From: Candidatus Sulfotelmatobacter sp.
GTDB lineage: Bacteria > Acidobacteriota > Terriglobia > Terriglobales > Acidobacteriaceae
Direction of reading: 5' to 3'
Assembly (NCBI GenBank): GCA_030041215.1
Contig: JASHOH010000136.1
Span: 1 to 64,000 of the forward strand
DNA length: 64,000 nt
Shown: positions 8,959-18,072 of the stretch, in pieces
Numbering within the stretch: the stretch's first letter is position 1
How the letters are laid out: each line of letters opens with the position of its first letter
Program-made: the position numbers and the translations under genes
The notes under the pieces: generated by a model
Databases searched by the model: none
What the model saw: only the letters and a program-made list of their open reading frames with translations
Told to the model about the DNA's origin: nothing

Positions 8959-9858
8959 TCAGCTGATCTTTTGTAGCGCGAAATCCACCCGATACGTAAG
9001 CACGCTAGCGCCTGCCGCTCTCTTCAGGGCGTATCGAAGGGCATCATCAACGTCCCTCGCGATAATGATGCCTTCCACTTTTTGGCCTGTCTCTGCGACG
9101 TTTTCTTCAACCCACGCCATATAACGAAGCAGTTGGCCGACTGTTGCGTCGCTCGTCTGGCCCTTCTTGAGCTCAATCACCACCAAGCTACCGGTGGCTG
9201 TGTCTTTGCAGAGAAAATCAATGCTCCACTGCCCGGCGGGGAATTGTCGTCCGTTTCCTTCCTCGGTTACATACCGCTGAAGGCGTCTGCCAAAATCAAT
9301 GCGGCCTCAATTCTTGTCCATGAACTCCTCAAGGTGGGTCTCGAGTGCAAATTCGGTAGGCGAAACAAGAAATCCATCGCGAGGGCCGGATGAACTGCTC
9401 AATGTGATGGGTAAGACATGCTCCGTTATAGCTTCGAAGTCTCGCTGCGGCAAGTAACGCACACCTCCCTGGAGGTAAACGCCCCAGTTTTCTTTGTTCT
9501 CAATGAAACTAAGGGCGGAAACGACATCCTCCACCTTGCATGGGTGTTCCCACAGTCTCGTCTCGGCCAGTCTTACTCCGTACTCCGCCCGGTAGAAGTC
9601 CGTCCCGTGGGAGAGCTCTTCCCGTTCGGATGCAGATACTGTAAAGCTATCGGAAGCCAAGGTCGCCGACGCCGCAAAAGCACGGTGGGGAATGCCCAGA
9701 TAGAAAATAGTCTTATCCCCTGCTTTTAGAGCACGTCGGTTCGGAGTCTTCTGCCCTAAGCCCCAGAACTGATCCCGAAATCGCCGCTCGACGATTTCGA
9801 GGGGATCAGAGATTCCTTTATCTTTGTGAGCTGTCGCGCAGAATATCCAGTGATTCAT
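8959..9858 (-). pseudogene. EVE-domain + NucS-like (DUF91) nuclease, interrupted by one in-frame TGA
   Basis: Residues 1-~150 read as an EVE (PUA-like) domain starting MNHWIFCATAHKDKG. The frame then meets TGA at 9307-9309 and continues open to 8959 as a NucS C-terminal-type PD-(D/E)xK domain with IDFGR, WSIDFL and VVIELKKGQTSD, which contain the Asp and E-x-K of the active site. Family members usually have Asn-Trp before the IDFG segment. Here the codon after Asn is TGA, so a TGG-to-TGA change explains the break with no shift of frame. EVE domains bind modified bases, so the intact protein would be a modification-sensing nuclease. The start at 9858 has AAAAGG upstream; the gene follows mdh by 11 bases. 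Confidence 0.75.
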
Positions 9859-9869
9859 CGCGAGCCTTT

Positions 9870-10796
<927 letters not shown>

Positions 10797-10922
10797 GGAT
10801 GAGTCCTTTCAGGAAAAAATTGAACGATTGGGTGATTTTGTGATTTCGCGATTGAGAATCGAAACATCGCGGCACCACGCACATCAATCGCACAATGGCC
10901 CGCGCGCTAAATCACACTATTG

Positions 10923-12341
10923 CTACACCAGTACTGCCGCTCCCATGTTCTCGATAATGTAATCGGCGAACTGGCTGGTTTTTACTTTCGTGGCGCCTTC
11001 CATCAGGCGCTCGAAATCATACGTGACCTTCTTCTGGAGAATCGTGCGCTCCATGCCGTTCTCGATCAGGTCGGCGGCTTCGTTCCAGCCCAGGAAACGG
11101 AACATCATGACGCCTGAAAGAATCACTGAGCCTGGGTTGATGACATCTTTGTCAGCATACTTCGGCGCGGTGCCGTGCGTGGCTTCGAAGATGGCGTAGC
11201 CGTCGCCGATGTTCGCGCCGGGAGCGATGCCCAACCCGCCGACCTGTGCGGCGCACGCATCTGAAATGTAATCGCCGTTCAGGTTTGGCGTAGCGAGCAC
11301 GGAATATTCGTCCGCCCGCGTTACGACCTGCTGGAAGATTGAATCGGCAATGCGGTCGTTGACCATGATTTTCTTCTTCCACTGGCCTTTGCCATGAGTC
11401 GCGTAGATCTTGCCGAGCACATCTTTCACTTCCTGTTCCACAGCCTGGCGGAAGGCCGGTGGAGCGAACTCCATGCCGGGTTCGACCAATTCGGCGTTTT
11501 CCGCAATGCTGATGTTCGGGTTCTTGTCTCTGTTGTCAAGAATCCAGCTCTCGCGCTCGGTCACTACCTGATCGCGAAATTCTTCGGTGGCCAGTTCATA
11601 GCCCCACTTGCGGAACGCGCCTTCGGTGAATTTTTGAATATTGCCTTTGTGAACCAGAGTCACGGTCTTGCGGCCAGTCTCGAGTGCGTACTTGATTGCC
11701 ATGCGGACCAGGCGCCTAGTTCCAGTAATTGAGATCGGCTTGATCCCTACGCCTGAATCCGGGCGAATCTGCTTTTTTCCGCCCTTCAGCATGTCTTTGT
11801 TAAGAAATTCAATAAGTTTCGCGCAGTCCGCAGTTCCCTCTTCCCATTCAATGCCGATATAGACGTCTTCGGTGTTCTCGCGGAAGATGACGACGTCCAT
11901 GCGCTCGGGATGCTTCACCGGCGAAGGCACGCCCTTGTAAAACTTCACCGGACGAACGCAGCCATAGAGGTCAAGAATCTGGCGCAAAGCGACGTTCAGC
12001 GAGCGTATGCCGCCGCCGACGGGCGTGGTCAGTGGGCCTTTGATGGCGACACGGAATTCGCGAATGGCTTCGACCGTGTCATCGGGAAGCCACGTATCGA
12101 ACATCGACTTCGCCTTCTCGCCCGCAAACACTTCATACCATGCGACACGGCGCTTGCCTTTGTAGGCCCTTTCTACGGCGGCGTCGAAGACGCGGATTGA
12201 AGCTTTCCAGATATCGCGGCCAGTTCCGTCGCCTTCGATGAAGGGGATGATGGGATTATCGGGGATGTCGTACTTCCCGCCGGAATAGCCGATTTTCTCG
12301 CCGTCAAGCGGTACTGCTACACCGTTATAAGAGCCTGCCAT
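10923..12341 (-). CDS. icd: NADP-dependent isocitrate dehydrogenase
   Basis: A 472-residue dimeric-type isocitrate dehydrogenase, longer than the E. coli enzyme. It shows FIEGDGTG at the N-terminus, the substrate loop [13 protein letters not shown] with Ser114 at the position phosphorylated by AceK in enterobacteria, [11 protein letters not shown], and the NADP-site region near [11 protein letters not shown]. It converts isocitrate to 2-oxoglutarate and CO2. It starts at ATG 12341 after AGGAGG and is followed by mdh on the same strand, so the two may be co-transcribed. Confidence 0.95.
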   Translation of the reverse strand: MAGSYNGVAVPLDGEKIGYSGGKYDIPDNPIIPFIEGDGTGRDIWKASIRVFDAAVERAYKGKRRVAWYEVFAGEKAKSMFDTWLPDDTVEAIREFRVAIKGPLTTPVGGGIRSLNVALRQILDLYGCVRPVKFYKGVPSPVKHPERMDVVIFRENTEDVYIGIEWEEGTADCAKLIEFLNKDMLKGGKKQIRPDSGVGIKPISITGTRRLVRMAIKYALETGRKTVTLVHKGNIQKFTEGAFRKWGYELATEEFRDQVVTERESWILDNRDKNPNISIAENAELVEPGMEFAPPAFRQAVEQEVKDVLGKIYATHGKGQWKKKIMVNDRIADSIFQQVVTRADEYSVLATPNLNGDYISDACAAQVGGLGIAPGANIGDGYAIFEATHGTAPKYADKDVINPGSVILSGVMMFRFLGWNEAADLIENGMERTILQKKVTYDFERLMEGATKVKTSQFADYIIENMGAAVLV

Positions 12342-12480
12342 TCAAACTCCTCCTATGAAATGCAAGCAGTATAAAAAACCCTCTATTATAGTGATGTGAC
12401 GCAGCGCACACCTATGAATTTTCTCAACATCCGTGCCATAATCCCATTTCGGGGCTAGACTTAACTGGAGGATTCCGACC

Positions 12481-12993
12481 ATGCTCACCACCCACACTTC
12501 TCGCGGACTTCCACTTCTGGCCCTCTTCGTGCCGCTGTGCCTTGCATCGTCGAGCATTGCTCAAAGAACGATAAAATCCGACCAAACCCACTTCGGCCAT
12601 ACGATTCGAGTTGCCGAGAATGATCAGGTCGGCGAAGTCACCTGCATTGCATGCAGTATTTATATTCGCGGCCAGGTGGCGGGCGATGTCACTACCGTCG
12701 GCGGCAGCATCTTCGTCGAAGGTCAAGGGCAGGTGGCGGGCGACGTAACCGCTGTCGGCGGGAATATACGGCTCGACAGCACCGTAAAAGTGGCAGGCGA
12801 TGTTACCGCTGTTGGCGGCGAGATTCGGCGCGCGCCGGGAGTCCAGATCAGCGGAGATGTCACCTCCATTGGCGGGGGAATCTGGCTGCCAGTGATACTC
12901 CTTGCTCCCTTCGTTTTTCTGGGATTGCTGGTGTGGTTGATCGTGTGGCTGGTGCAGCAGGCGCGCAAACCTGCCGTGCCAGCGTCGGCGTAA
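12481..12993 (+). CDS. Membrane-anchored polymer-forming (bactofilin-like) repeat protein
   Basis: The 170-residue product starts with a signal peptide (residues 1-~27, ending SSIAQ). Four repeats of the form (V/I)xGDVTxxGGxI, spaced about 20 residues apart (roughly residues 62-140), resemble the short beta-strand turns of polymer-forming cytoskeletal domains. A strongly hydrophobic segment (VILLAPFVFLGLLVWLIVWL) and a short basic tail follow. It should sit in the inner membrane with the repeats outside. GGAGG lies 8-12 bases before the start. It is transcribed away from icd, and its stop is one base from that of a convergent gene. Confidence 0.7.
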   Translation: MLTTHTSRGLPLLALFVPLCLASSSIAQRTIKSDQTHFGHTIRVAENDQVGEVTCIACSIYIRGQVAGDVTTVGGSIFVEGQGQVAGDVTAVGGNIRLDSTVKVAGDVTAVGGEIRRAPGVQISGDVTSIGGGIWLPVILLAPFVFLGLLVWLIVWLVQQARKPAVPASA

Positions 12994-12994
12994 C

Positions 12995-13579
12995 TTACCA
13001 TCTTCTTGTGCCAAAGGTTTTACGCACCCCCACGGTCATGTAGCGGCCCCAAGGGCCGTTGTTGCCTAGGTCGGCTGGACCCAGATAAGTATTGCGCGCG
13101 CCAAGGCGATCAAAGAGGAAATGCTGGGTCACACGGAACTCAAAACCCTTGTTCAGATAAATTGCGCCACCCCAGGAGTGCTCAACTCCAATGGCATCCG
13201 GCGACCATGTGTAAAGCGTCTTCGGAATTGTCTTGCCGAATAGGAAGGTCGGGGCGCCGTAGACCATGAAGCGGCGCAAAATCCCACGTCCGAATGGGCG
13301 CGCCTCAAGTATTCCCCAAAGCATGTATCGCGCAAACATGCTGCATGGAGCGTTCGCGCCCCCGTATTGGCCGGCATTGGCGGCACACAGGTTGGGATCG
13401 ATCTCATTGTGCGGAGGGGCCAAGTCGAACTGGGCCCAGCCCCAGAACGTGTCCTTGGGCAGAAACATTCTCGCCTGAGACTCGGTTTGCGGCGAAGCAT
13501 TCGCCGGTTGTTCATTCTGCGCACTGCATGGGACAAGAGTCAGCGCTGCCAATAGAAAACTGCACGCCAAGACTTTCAT
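12995..13579 (-). CDS. Secreted/outer-membrane protein of unknown function
   Basis: A 194-residue protein with a signal peptide (about residues 1-20, ending PCSAQ). The mature part is rich in aromatic residues and glycine, with many alternating strands and a C-terminal aromatic residue (…TRRW), features that fit an outer-membrane beta-barrel of about eight strands. I do not recognise a named family. It is convergent with the repeat protein at 12481, stops one base apart. Function unknown. Confidence 0.65.
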   Translation of the reverse strand: MKVLACSFLLAALTLVPCSAQNEQPANASPQTESQARMFLPKDTFWGWAQFDLAPPHNEIDPNLCAANAGQYGGANAPCSMFARYMLWGILEARPFGRGILRRFMVYGAPTFLFGKTIPKTLYTWSPDAIGVEHSWGGAIYLNKGFEFRVTQHFLFDRLGARNTYLGPADLGNNGPWGRYMTVGVRKTFGTRRW

Positions 13580-13900
13580 CTAGCCTCCCTGAATTGGAAT
13601 GCTGGCACCCGGGAAATTCAGTCGGCACGAAGGCGCCCTTCAGCTCTAGCCGGCTCGATGAGTTACCAGCGACCGGAAATGCAAGATATCAGGTCGGGGA
13701 GTCATAAAGGGGGAAATTTTCGTCCTGACACGACTTTTGGACTTGTGAAAGCGAGGGGAACGGCAACTGCGTGCGAGTGGTGCCTACTCTGAAGCCTGGC
13801 TTCGGAGTAGACCTCCTCAGATAGATTGACAGCAGGATTTCATTCAACGGGACAAGGATTTTTGTTCGCTAACCCGCTTCATCGAAACAAAAACGAAGCC
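13580..13900. other. Intergenic region with a strong hairpin at 13784-13810
   Basis: No gene was found in this 321-base stretch between two minus-strand genes. The segment 13784-13810 is an almost perfect inverted repeat (one T-G pair, loop CCTGG). No T run follows it, so it reads as a repeat-type element or a weak terminator for the gene at 13901. Confidence 0.4.
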
Positions 13901-14239
13901 CTAGGCGCTTGTGCTAAGTGAAGCCGGCTTAGTCGTTTGCTTAACGATTCGGTGAAGCAGCTTGAGTCCTTTGGCTGAATCCGCCTCAGCAGCGACCGTG
14001 CTCTCTGCTGCTTCGGTTAGACCGTCTTCCACAGCCTCCACGGCCGAGCGTGAACGCTCCAGCACCATGAGCAGATACTTCTGGGCGATCGGGCGATCGG
14101 CGGGGTGAATCAATTCCCACCATCGGCGAACCGATTCCTGAACTTCAAGTTCGTTTTTTTCACCTACCACCAAAGCATCGATCAGTCTATAGACCTTGCT
14201 CTTGATCGCCTGATATGAGACGGAAACTTCTTGGGGCAT
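13901..14239 (-). CDS. Small helical protein of unknown function
   Basis: A 112-residue, mostly helical protein with no signal peptide or membrane segment and an Ala/Glu/Ser-rich C-terminal half. No recognisable family. ATG 14239 is preferred over an upstream TTG at 14269; GAAGCGG lies about 10 bases before it. The codon pattern looks like its neighbours. It is a single gene upstream of, and divergent from, the LysR regulator. Confidence 0.5.
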   Translation of the reverse strand: MPQEVSVSYQAIKSKVYRLIDALVVGEKNELEVQESVRRWWELIHPADRPIAQKYLLMVLERSRSAVEAVEDGLTEAAESTVAAEADSAKGLKLLHRIVKQTTKPASLSTSA

Positions 14240-14571
14240 GGAGTTTTGTCCGCTTCTTGTAGGTGACAACTAGCAATCTGCCGACCAAACTGTAGGTGGT
14301 TGCAGTGTAAGTCCTTGCGTGTGTATGGGCTTCATGGCAATTCTAGGAATGGAAGAAATCACAAATCTGAATATGGATTCTGGAAGCTGGAAACTGGGAT
14401 TCCACATTCCAATGAACGGAGGTTGAAGGATCCATTGAACCTAAGTATTCGGCTAGATGTATTGGTCGTTTATTGTCGGAGCTCGCCGTATACTTGGGCT
14501 GGCTCGGCACCGATGCTGTAATCCGCTGAGCTTTTGCCGGCAAGTCCCTAGTGATGACCGGCAGTCGTTCC

Positions 14572-15480
14572 ATGGACTTCGACCAACTGCAAACGTTTCT
14601 GGAAGTAGCGCGGCATGCATCCTTCTCGCGGGCAGCCGAGAAGAGGTTTCGCACACAGCCGGCGATCTCTTCCCAGATTCGGGCTTTGGAGGACGAGGCA
14701 GGCGCCAAGCTTTTCGACCGCTCGGGTGGCAAGGTCTCGCTCACGGCGGCAGGCAAAGTCTTTCAGAAATATGCACAAGACGCCGTCGATGCCCGCAAGG
14801 CCATGCTCACTTCCCTGGCCGAAATGGATCACATACCTCGTGGCGCAATCGTCGTAGGCGCCAACGAAGGCACATGCCTGCACATTCTTCCCGAAGTTTT
14901 TGCCGACTTTAAGAAGCAGTATCCGAACGTTTCGGTGGGCATCAAGCGCGCCGACTATGCGAAAATTCTGGAATCAGTGATCGATAACTCGGTGGATTTT
15001 GGCGTAGTTTCGTTGCCGGTCAAAGACAATCGGCTCACCGTCGTGCTCATTCATCAGGATGAACTGGTGATCATCGCCCCGCCGCAACACACGTTGGGTA
15101 AACTGAAATCTGCCAGCGTGGCCGACGTGGCGAAGTATCCGCTGGTTATGCCCAAGGCCGGCCACACGCGCGACGCACTGGACAGTCTGTTTCGCGAGCG
15201 GCATCTGAAGCCGCACTACAGCATGGAACTGGATTCCAGCGAGCTTCTAAAGCGCTTTGTCGCCGCTGGCGTGGGCGTAGGCTTCATTGCCCGGTCCAAT
15301 GCAGAGGAGGATGTGCGTGCGCGTACTTTGTCTGCAATCCCCATGGCGGATGCACAGGTGCGGCGCGATCTAGCACTGGTTTTTCGCAAAGACAAAACAC
15401 TTAGCCGCGCCGCTCTCGCCTTCATTGATATCGCCAGAAAGCACAAATCCGACGGCGTACGCGCCTCGGGACCGAAGTAG
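14572..15480 (+). CDS. LysR-family transcriptional regulator
   Basis: Residues 2-60 form a winged helix-turn-helix (FDQLQTFLEVARHASFSRAA… with PAISSQIRALE as recognition helix), and residues 90-290 a periplasmic-binding-like effector domain, the standard ~300-residue LysR plan. The effector ligand is unknown. GTG 14551 and ATG 14554 are alternative starts adding 6-7 residues; 14572 puts the DNA-binding domain at the usual distance from the N-terminus. Its stop abuts the start of the next gene (no gap), so the two are probably co-transcribed. Confidence 0.85.
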   Translation: MDFDQLQTFLEVARHASFSRAAEKRFRTQPAISSQIRALEDEAGAKLFDRSGGKVSLTAAGKVFQKYAQDAVDARKAMLTSLAEMDHIPRGAIVVGANEGTCLHILPEVFADFKKQYPNVSVGIKRADYAKILESVIDNSVDFGVVSLPVKDNRLTVVLIHQDELVIIAPPQHTLGKLKSASVADVAKYPLVMPKAGHTRDALDSLFRERHLKPHYSMELDSSELLKRFVAAGVGVGFIARSNAEEDVRARTLSAIPMADAQVRRDLALVFRKDKTLSRAALAFIDIARKHKSDGVRASGPK

Positions 15481-16830
15481 ATGAACAAATTTGTTCGGCA
15501 AGTCTTTGTCTTCAGTTGCTTTTTCCTGATTTTCGCAGGCTTTGGCGCGTCAGGCCAGACTCCAACGGGCACAAAGCCGATGCCGCTTTCCGCGTACAAG
15601 CTGATTTCGGTTACGGTCAGCGGCAGCAAGCGCTTTACCTCGGAAGAGGTCGCGCTTGCGAGTGGATTGCCCGTTGGCACCGTGGCCCATGAAGAGGATT
15701 TCAAAAAGGCTGCCCGTCAATTAGGGGAAAGCGGGGCATTCAGCGAGATTAATTTCAAGTATTCCTATTCTGCGGCAGGCACAAAACTCGAATTCCAGGT
15801 CAGCGATGCCGAAAAATTCGTGCCCGCGCGATTTACTGATTACGTGTGGTTCAGCGACGAGGAACTGCAGGCAGCCATTCACGAGCGCGTTCCGCTTTTC
15901 AATGGAGACCTGCCTGGTTCGGGGCGACTGCCAGACCAAGTTTCCGACGTTCTGCAGGCAATGCTGGTCGAGAGAAGGATCCCCGGACACGTCGAGTATC
16001 AGCGCCGGGAGGCGAAGAACGGTCGACTGGAATCTTTCGACTACAACGTTGCCGGAGTCAGCATTCGCATCCACCATGCTGAGTTTCCGGGTGCAGGATC
16101 GGGCGAGTTGCCGCTGTTGCAAGCCGCCGCAGAGAGGATGATTGATCGCGAATACTCCCGCGATTACATGATGAACTTTGTCGAACACGCGCTGCTGCCC
16201 GTTTTTTATGAACGCGGATATCTGAAGGCCACCTGCGCTACTCCCCAACCCAAGGTGGTGAAACCCTCCGCTGAAGAACTAGACCTTAATCAGCGTCCGC
16301 GCACCTACGTGGATGTCACATTTCCGGTCACGCCGGGCGTCCAGTACAAGCTCAGGCAATGGGAATGGTCTGGGAACAAGGAAATTCCAACCTCTGCGCT
16401 GGAGCCGCTGATTCACGCCAAGGTGGGAGAAGCTGCGAACAAGCTTCAATTGCATGATGACTTGGTTTCCGTGGAACAGCTCTATGGCTCGCGCGGGTAT
16501 GTGGCAGCCGCCATAAAAGTAGACGCTGATTTTGACGATGCGGCTGCAACGGTGGCGTACCGCCTTGAGATCACTGAGGGACCGATTTTCCACATGGGCG
16601 AGCTGCAGTTTCGCGGGCTCGATAACACCCTGGAAGCGCGGCTGCGAGCGGCGTGGAAGCTGCGTCCCGGCGACGTCTACGACACTTCTTACCTCCAGCA
16701 ATACTTGCCGGTCGCCCGCAAACTGCTTCCAGCCGCACTCGATTGGGAGGTCACAAGCCGCGTCACGCCGATTACAACGGATAAGACGGTCGACGTTGAG
16801 CTGGACTACACGGCAAAGGCCGCACGGTGA
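15481..16830 (+). CDS. POTRA-repeat BamA-like protein without beta-barrel
   Basis: The 449-residue product starts with a signal peptide (about residues 1-25). Repeated POTRA-like units follow: one at about 40-110 (KLISVTVSGSKRFTSEEV), a middle region with further beta-alpha units, one at about 275-355 (VQYKLRQWEWSGNKEIPTS) and one at about 360-440 (IFHMGELQFRGLD). BamA/TamA proteins end in a 16-stranded barrel, but this one stops after the last POTRA. It is probably periplasmic and could scaffold outer-membrane or secretion complexes. It begins one base after the LysR stop codon. Confidence 0.7.
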   Translation: MNKFVRQVFVFSCFFLIFAGFGASGQTPTGTKPMPLSAYKLISVTVSGSKRFTSEEVALASGLPVGTVAHEEDFKKAARQLGESGAFSEINFKYSYSAAGTKLEFQVSDAEKFVPARFTDYVWFSDEELQAAIHERVPLFNGDLPGSGRLPDQVSDVLQAMLVERRIPGHVEYQRREAKNGRLESFDYNVAGVSIRIHHAEFPGAGSGELPLLQAAAERMIDREYSRDYMMNFVEHALLPVFYERGYLKATCATPQPKVVKPSAEELDLNQRPRTYVDVTFPVTPGVQYKLRQWEWSGNKEIPTSALEPLIHAKVGEAANKLQLHDDLVSVEQLYGSRGYVAAAIKVDADFDDAAATVAYRLEITEGPIFHMGELQFRGLDNTLEARLRAAWKLRPGDVYDTSYLQQYLPVARKLLPAALDWEVTSRVTPITTDKTVDVELDYTAKAAR

Positions 16831-16900
16831 GGTAGACTGGTGGCCACCGGCGCTACGACCATAGCGTGGCGTTCGCAGCTAACGGGAAGGAGATCGTCGA

Positions 16901-17248
16901 ATGTATCCCGCTTCGACATGGGGCAGGATCGTAGCCGCATCAATCCTGCTGCTGATCTCAGCTCTCAATCTGGAGGCAGCTTCCGGCCGCAAGCGGACCT
17001 TCACGGGCGAGGTCGGCGACGCCATGTGCGGACGCAAGCACATGGAAGGCACTCCCGCCGAATGCACCCGCACCTGCGTCTCTCACGGCTCGAAGTTCGC
17101 CCTGGTTGTGGGCGAGAAAATTTACATTTTGGACACTGCTGACCAGAAGGCTTTGGCCATCCTGGACCAGCAGGCGGGCAAGAATGCAACAGTCGTGGGC
17201 GTGCTGAACGACGACACCATCGAAGTCAGCTCGGTCACACCCAAGTAA
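16901..17248 (+). CDS. Small secreted protein with conserved Cys residues
   Basis: A 115-residue product with a signal peptide (about residues 1-27). The mature part contains DAMCGRKHM and CTRTCVSHGSKFALV, then short beta strands (KIYILD, NATVVGVL, DTIEVSSV). The cysteines and His suggest a metal site or disulfides. Similar small proteins are frequent in acidobacterial genomes, but no function is known to me. GGAG lies about 12 bases upstream of the ATG. It ends about 45 bases before the promoter of the next transcript. Confidence 0.65.
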   Translation: MYPASTWGRIVAASILLLISALNLEAASGRKRTFTGEVGDAMCGRKHMEGTPAECTRTCVSHGSKFALVVGEKIYILDTADQKALAILDQQAGKNATVVGVLNDDTIEVSSVTPK

Positions 17249-17294
17249 CTGTCGGTCAATTTGTTCGCTAATCCGAACAACCGCCGGTTCGTTC

Positions 17295-17322
17295 TTGACT
17301 GGGGACAACTTTGTGGTAAATT
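17295..17322 (+). promoter_or_regulatory. Sigma-70-type promoter for the arginine decarboxylase leader
   Basis: TTGACT at 17295-17300 and TAAATT at 17317-17322 are separated by 16 bases. Transcription would start near 17329, at the first base of a foldable leader. It is the best match to a housekeeping promoter that I found in this region. Confidence 0.55.
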
Positions 17323-17324
17323 AG

Positions 17325-17410
17325 CCGGGTTCTGCCCGGAGCCCTCCCCCGAAGAGTCCGGGCACCACGGCGGGAACCGCGCCCGCGGTATCCCGCCAGT
17401 TTGTTTTTCC
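17325..17410 (+). ncRNA. Candidate structured leader / attenuator upstream of arginine decarboxylase
   Basis: Immediately downstream of the promoter, CCGGG (17325-17329) can pair with CCCGG (17335-17339). GCCCGGA (17334-17340) can instead pair with TCCGGGC (17357-17363). The two pairings are mutually exclusive. They are followed by a terminator hairpin (17369-17397) and a T-rich tail. This layout is typical of attenuators and riboswitches. It may equally be an independent ~80-nt small RNA. No known riboswitch class was recognised. Confidence 0.5.
17369..17410 (+). terminator. Strong intrinsic terminator in the leader
   Basis: Arms 17369-17375 and 17391-17397 pair perfectly and enclose a second stem, 17376-17381 with 17384-17389. 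The hairpin is followed by AGTTTGTTTTTCC. It lies 105 bases upstream of the arginine decarboxylase start and 121 bases after the preceding stop codon. It could end transcription of the small secreted protein gene or act as the attenuator of the leader. Confidence 0.8.
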
Positions 17411-17514
17411 GAACCGCGAAATTCATCTCTCCTTCACACAGCGTTGTGTTAATGTGCATTTTTCACGACAATTTCTGCGCTGGAGCTGCAGCTTCCGCGC
17501 CGGAGGCTAGAGCA

Positions 17515-18072
17515 TTGGGCAAAGACATGGTTCCCAAGAAGATGTTCTTCACAAAGGGGGTGGGTAAACACCGTGAGCGGTTGACATCTTTCGAATTGGC
17601 ATTGCGCGACGCCGGTATTGCGGCGCAGAACCTGGTGCGCGTGTCTTCCATCTTTCCGCCTAACTGCAAAATGCTGACCCGCAAGGAAGGCGTGACTTAT
17701 CTGAACCCCGGTGAAGTGGTCTTCGCCGTGGTGGCGGAAAACTCCAGCAAAGAGCCCCATCGGCTTCTGGCGGCTTCGATTGGCGTCGCGATTCCGGCTG
17801 ACAAGAACACCTATGGATACCTCAGCGAGCATCATTCCTTTGGCGAAACTGAAGATGCGGCCGGCGAATACGCGGAAGAATTAGCCGCCGAGATGCTGGC
17901 GACTACTTTGAATGTCGAATTCGATCCTGACCGGTCCTGGGACGAAAAGAAGCAGATTTACCGGCTATCGAATAAGATTGTGCGCACGGCGAATGTCACG
18001 CAGTCGGCGGTAGGAGACAAGCGCGGGCTGTGGACGACGGTCATCGCCTCGGCCGTGCTGATATTTGACTGA
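17515..18072 (+). CDS. Pyruvoyl-dependent arginine decarboxylase
   Basis: The enzyme removes CO2 from arginine to give agmatine, the first step of putrescine synthesis in this cluster. [10 protein letters not shown] carries the Ser-Ser bond that is self-cleaved; the second Ser becomes the pyruvoyl group. [15 protein letters not shown] and [20 protein letters not shown] match the rest of the small two-chain fold, and the ~180-residue length is normal. TTG 17515 is preferred because GGAGG lies 8 bases upstream; ATG 17527 is the next option. The stop is followed directly by the next gene's ATG. It lies downstream of a terminator-bearing leader. Confidence 0.85.
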   Translation: MGKDMVPKKMFFTKGVGKHRERLTSFELALRDAGIAAQNLVRVSSIFPPNCKMLTRKEGVTYLNPGEVVFAVVAENSSKEPHRLLAASIGVAIPADKNTYGYLSEHHSFGETEDAAGEYAEELAAEMLATTLNVEFDPDRSWDEKKQIYRLSNKIVRTANVTQSAVGDKRGLWTTVIASAVLIFD

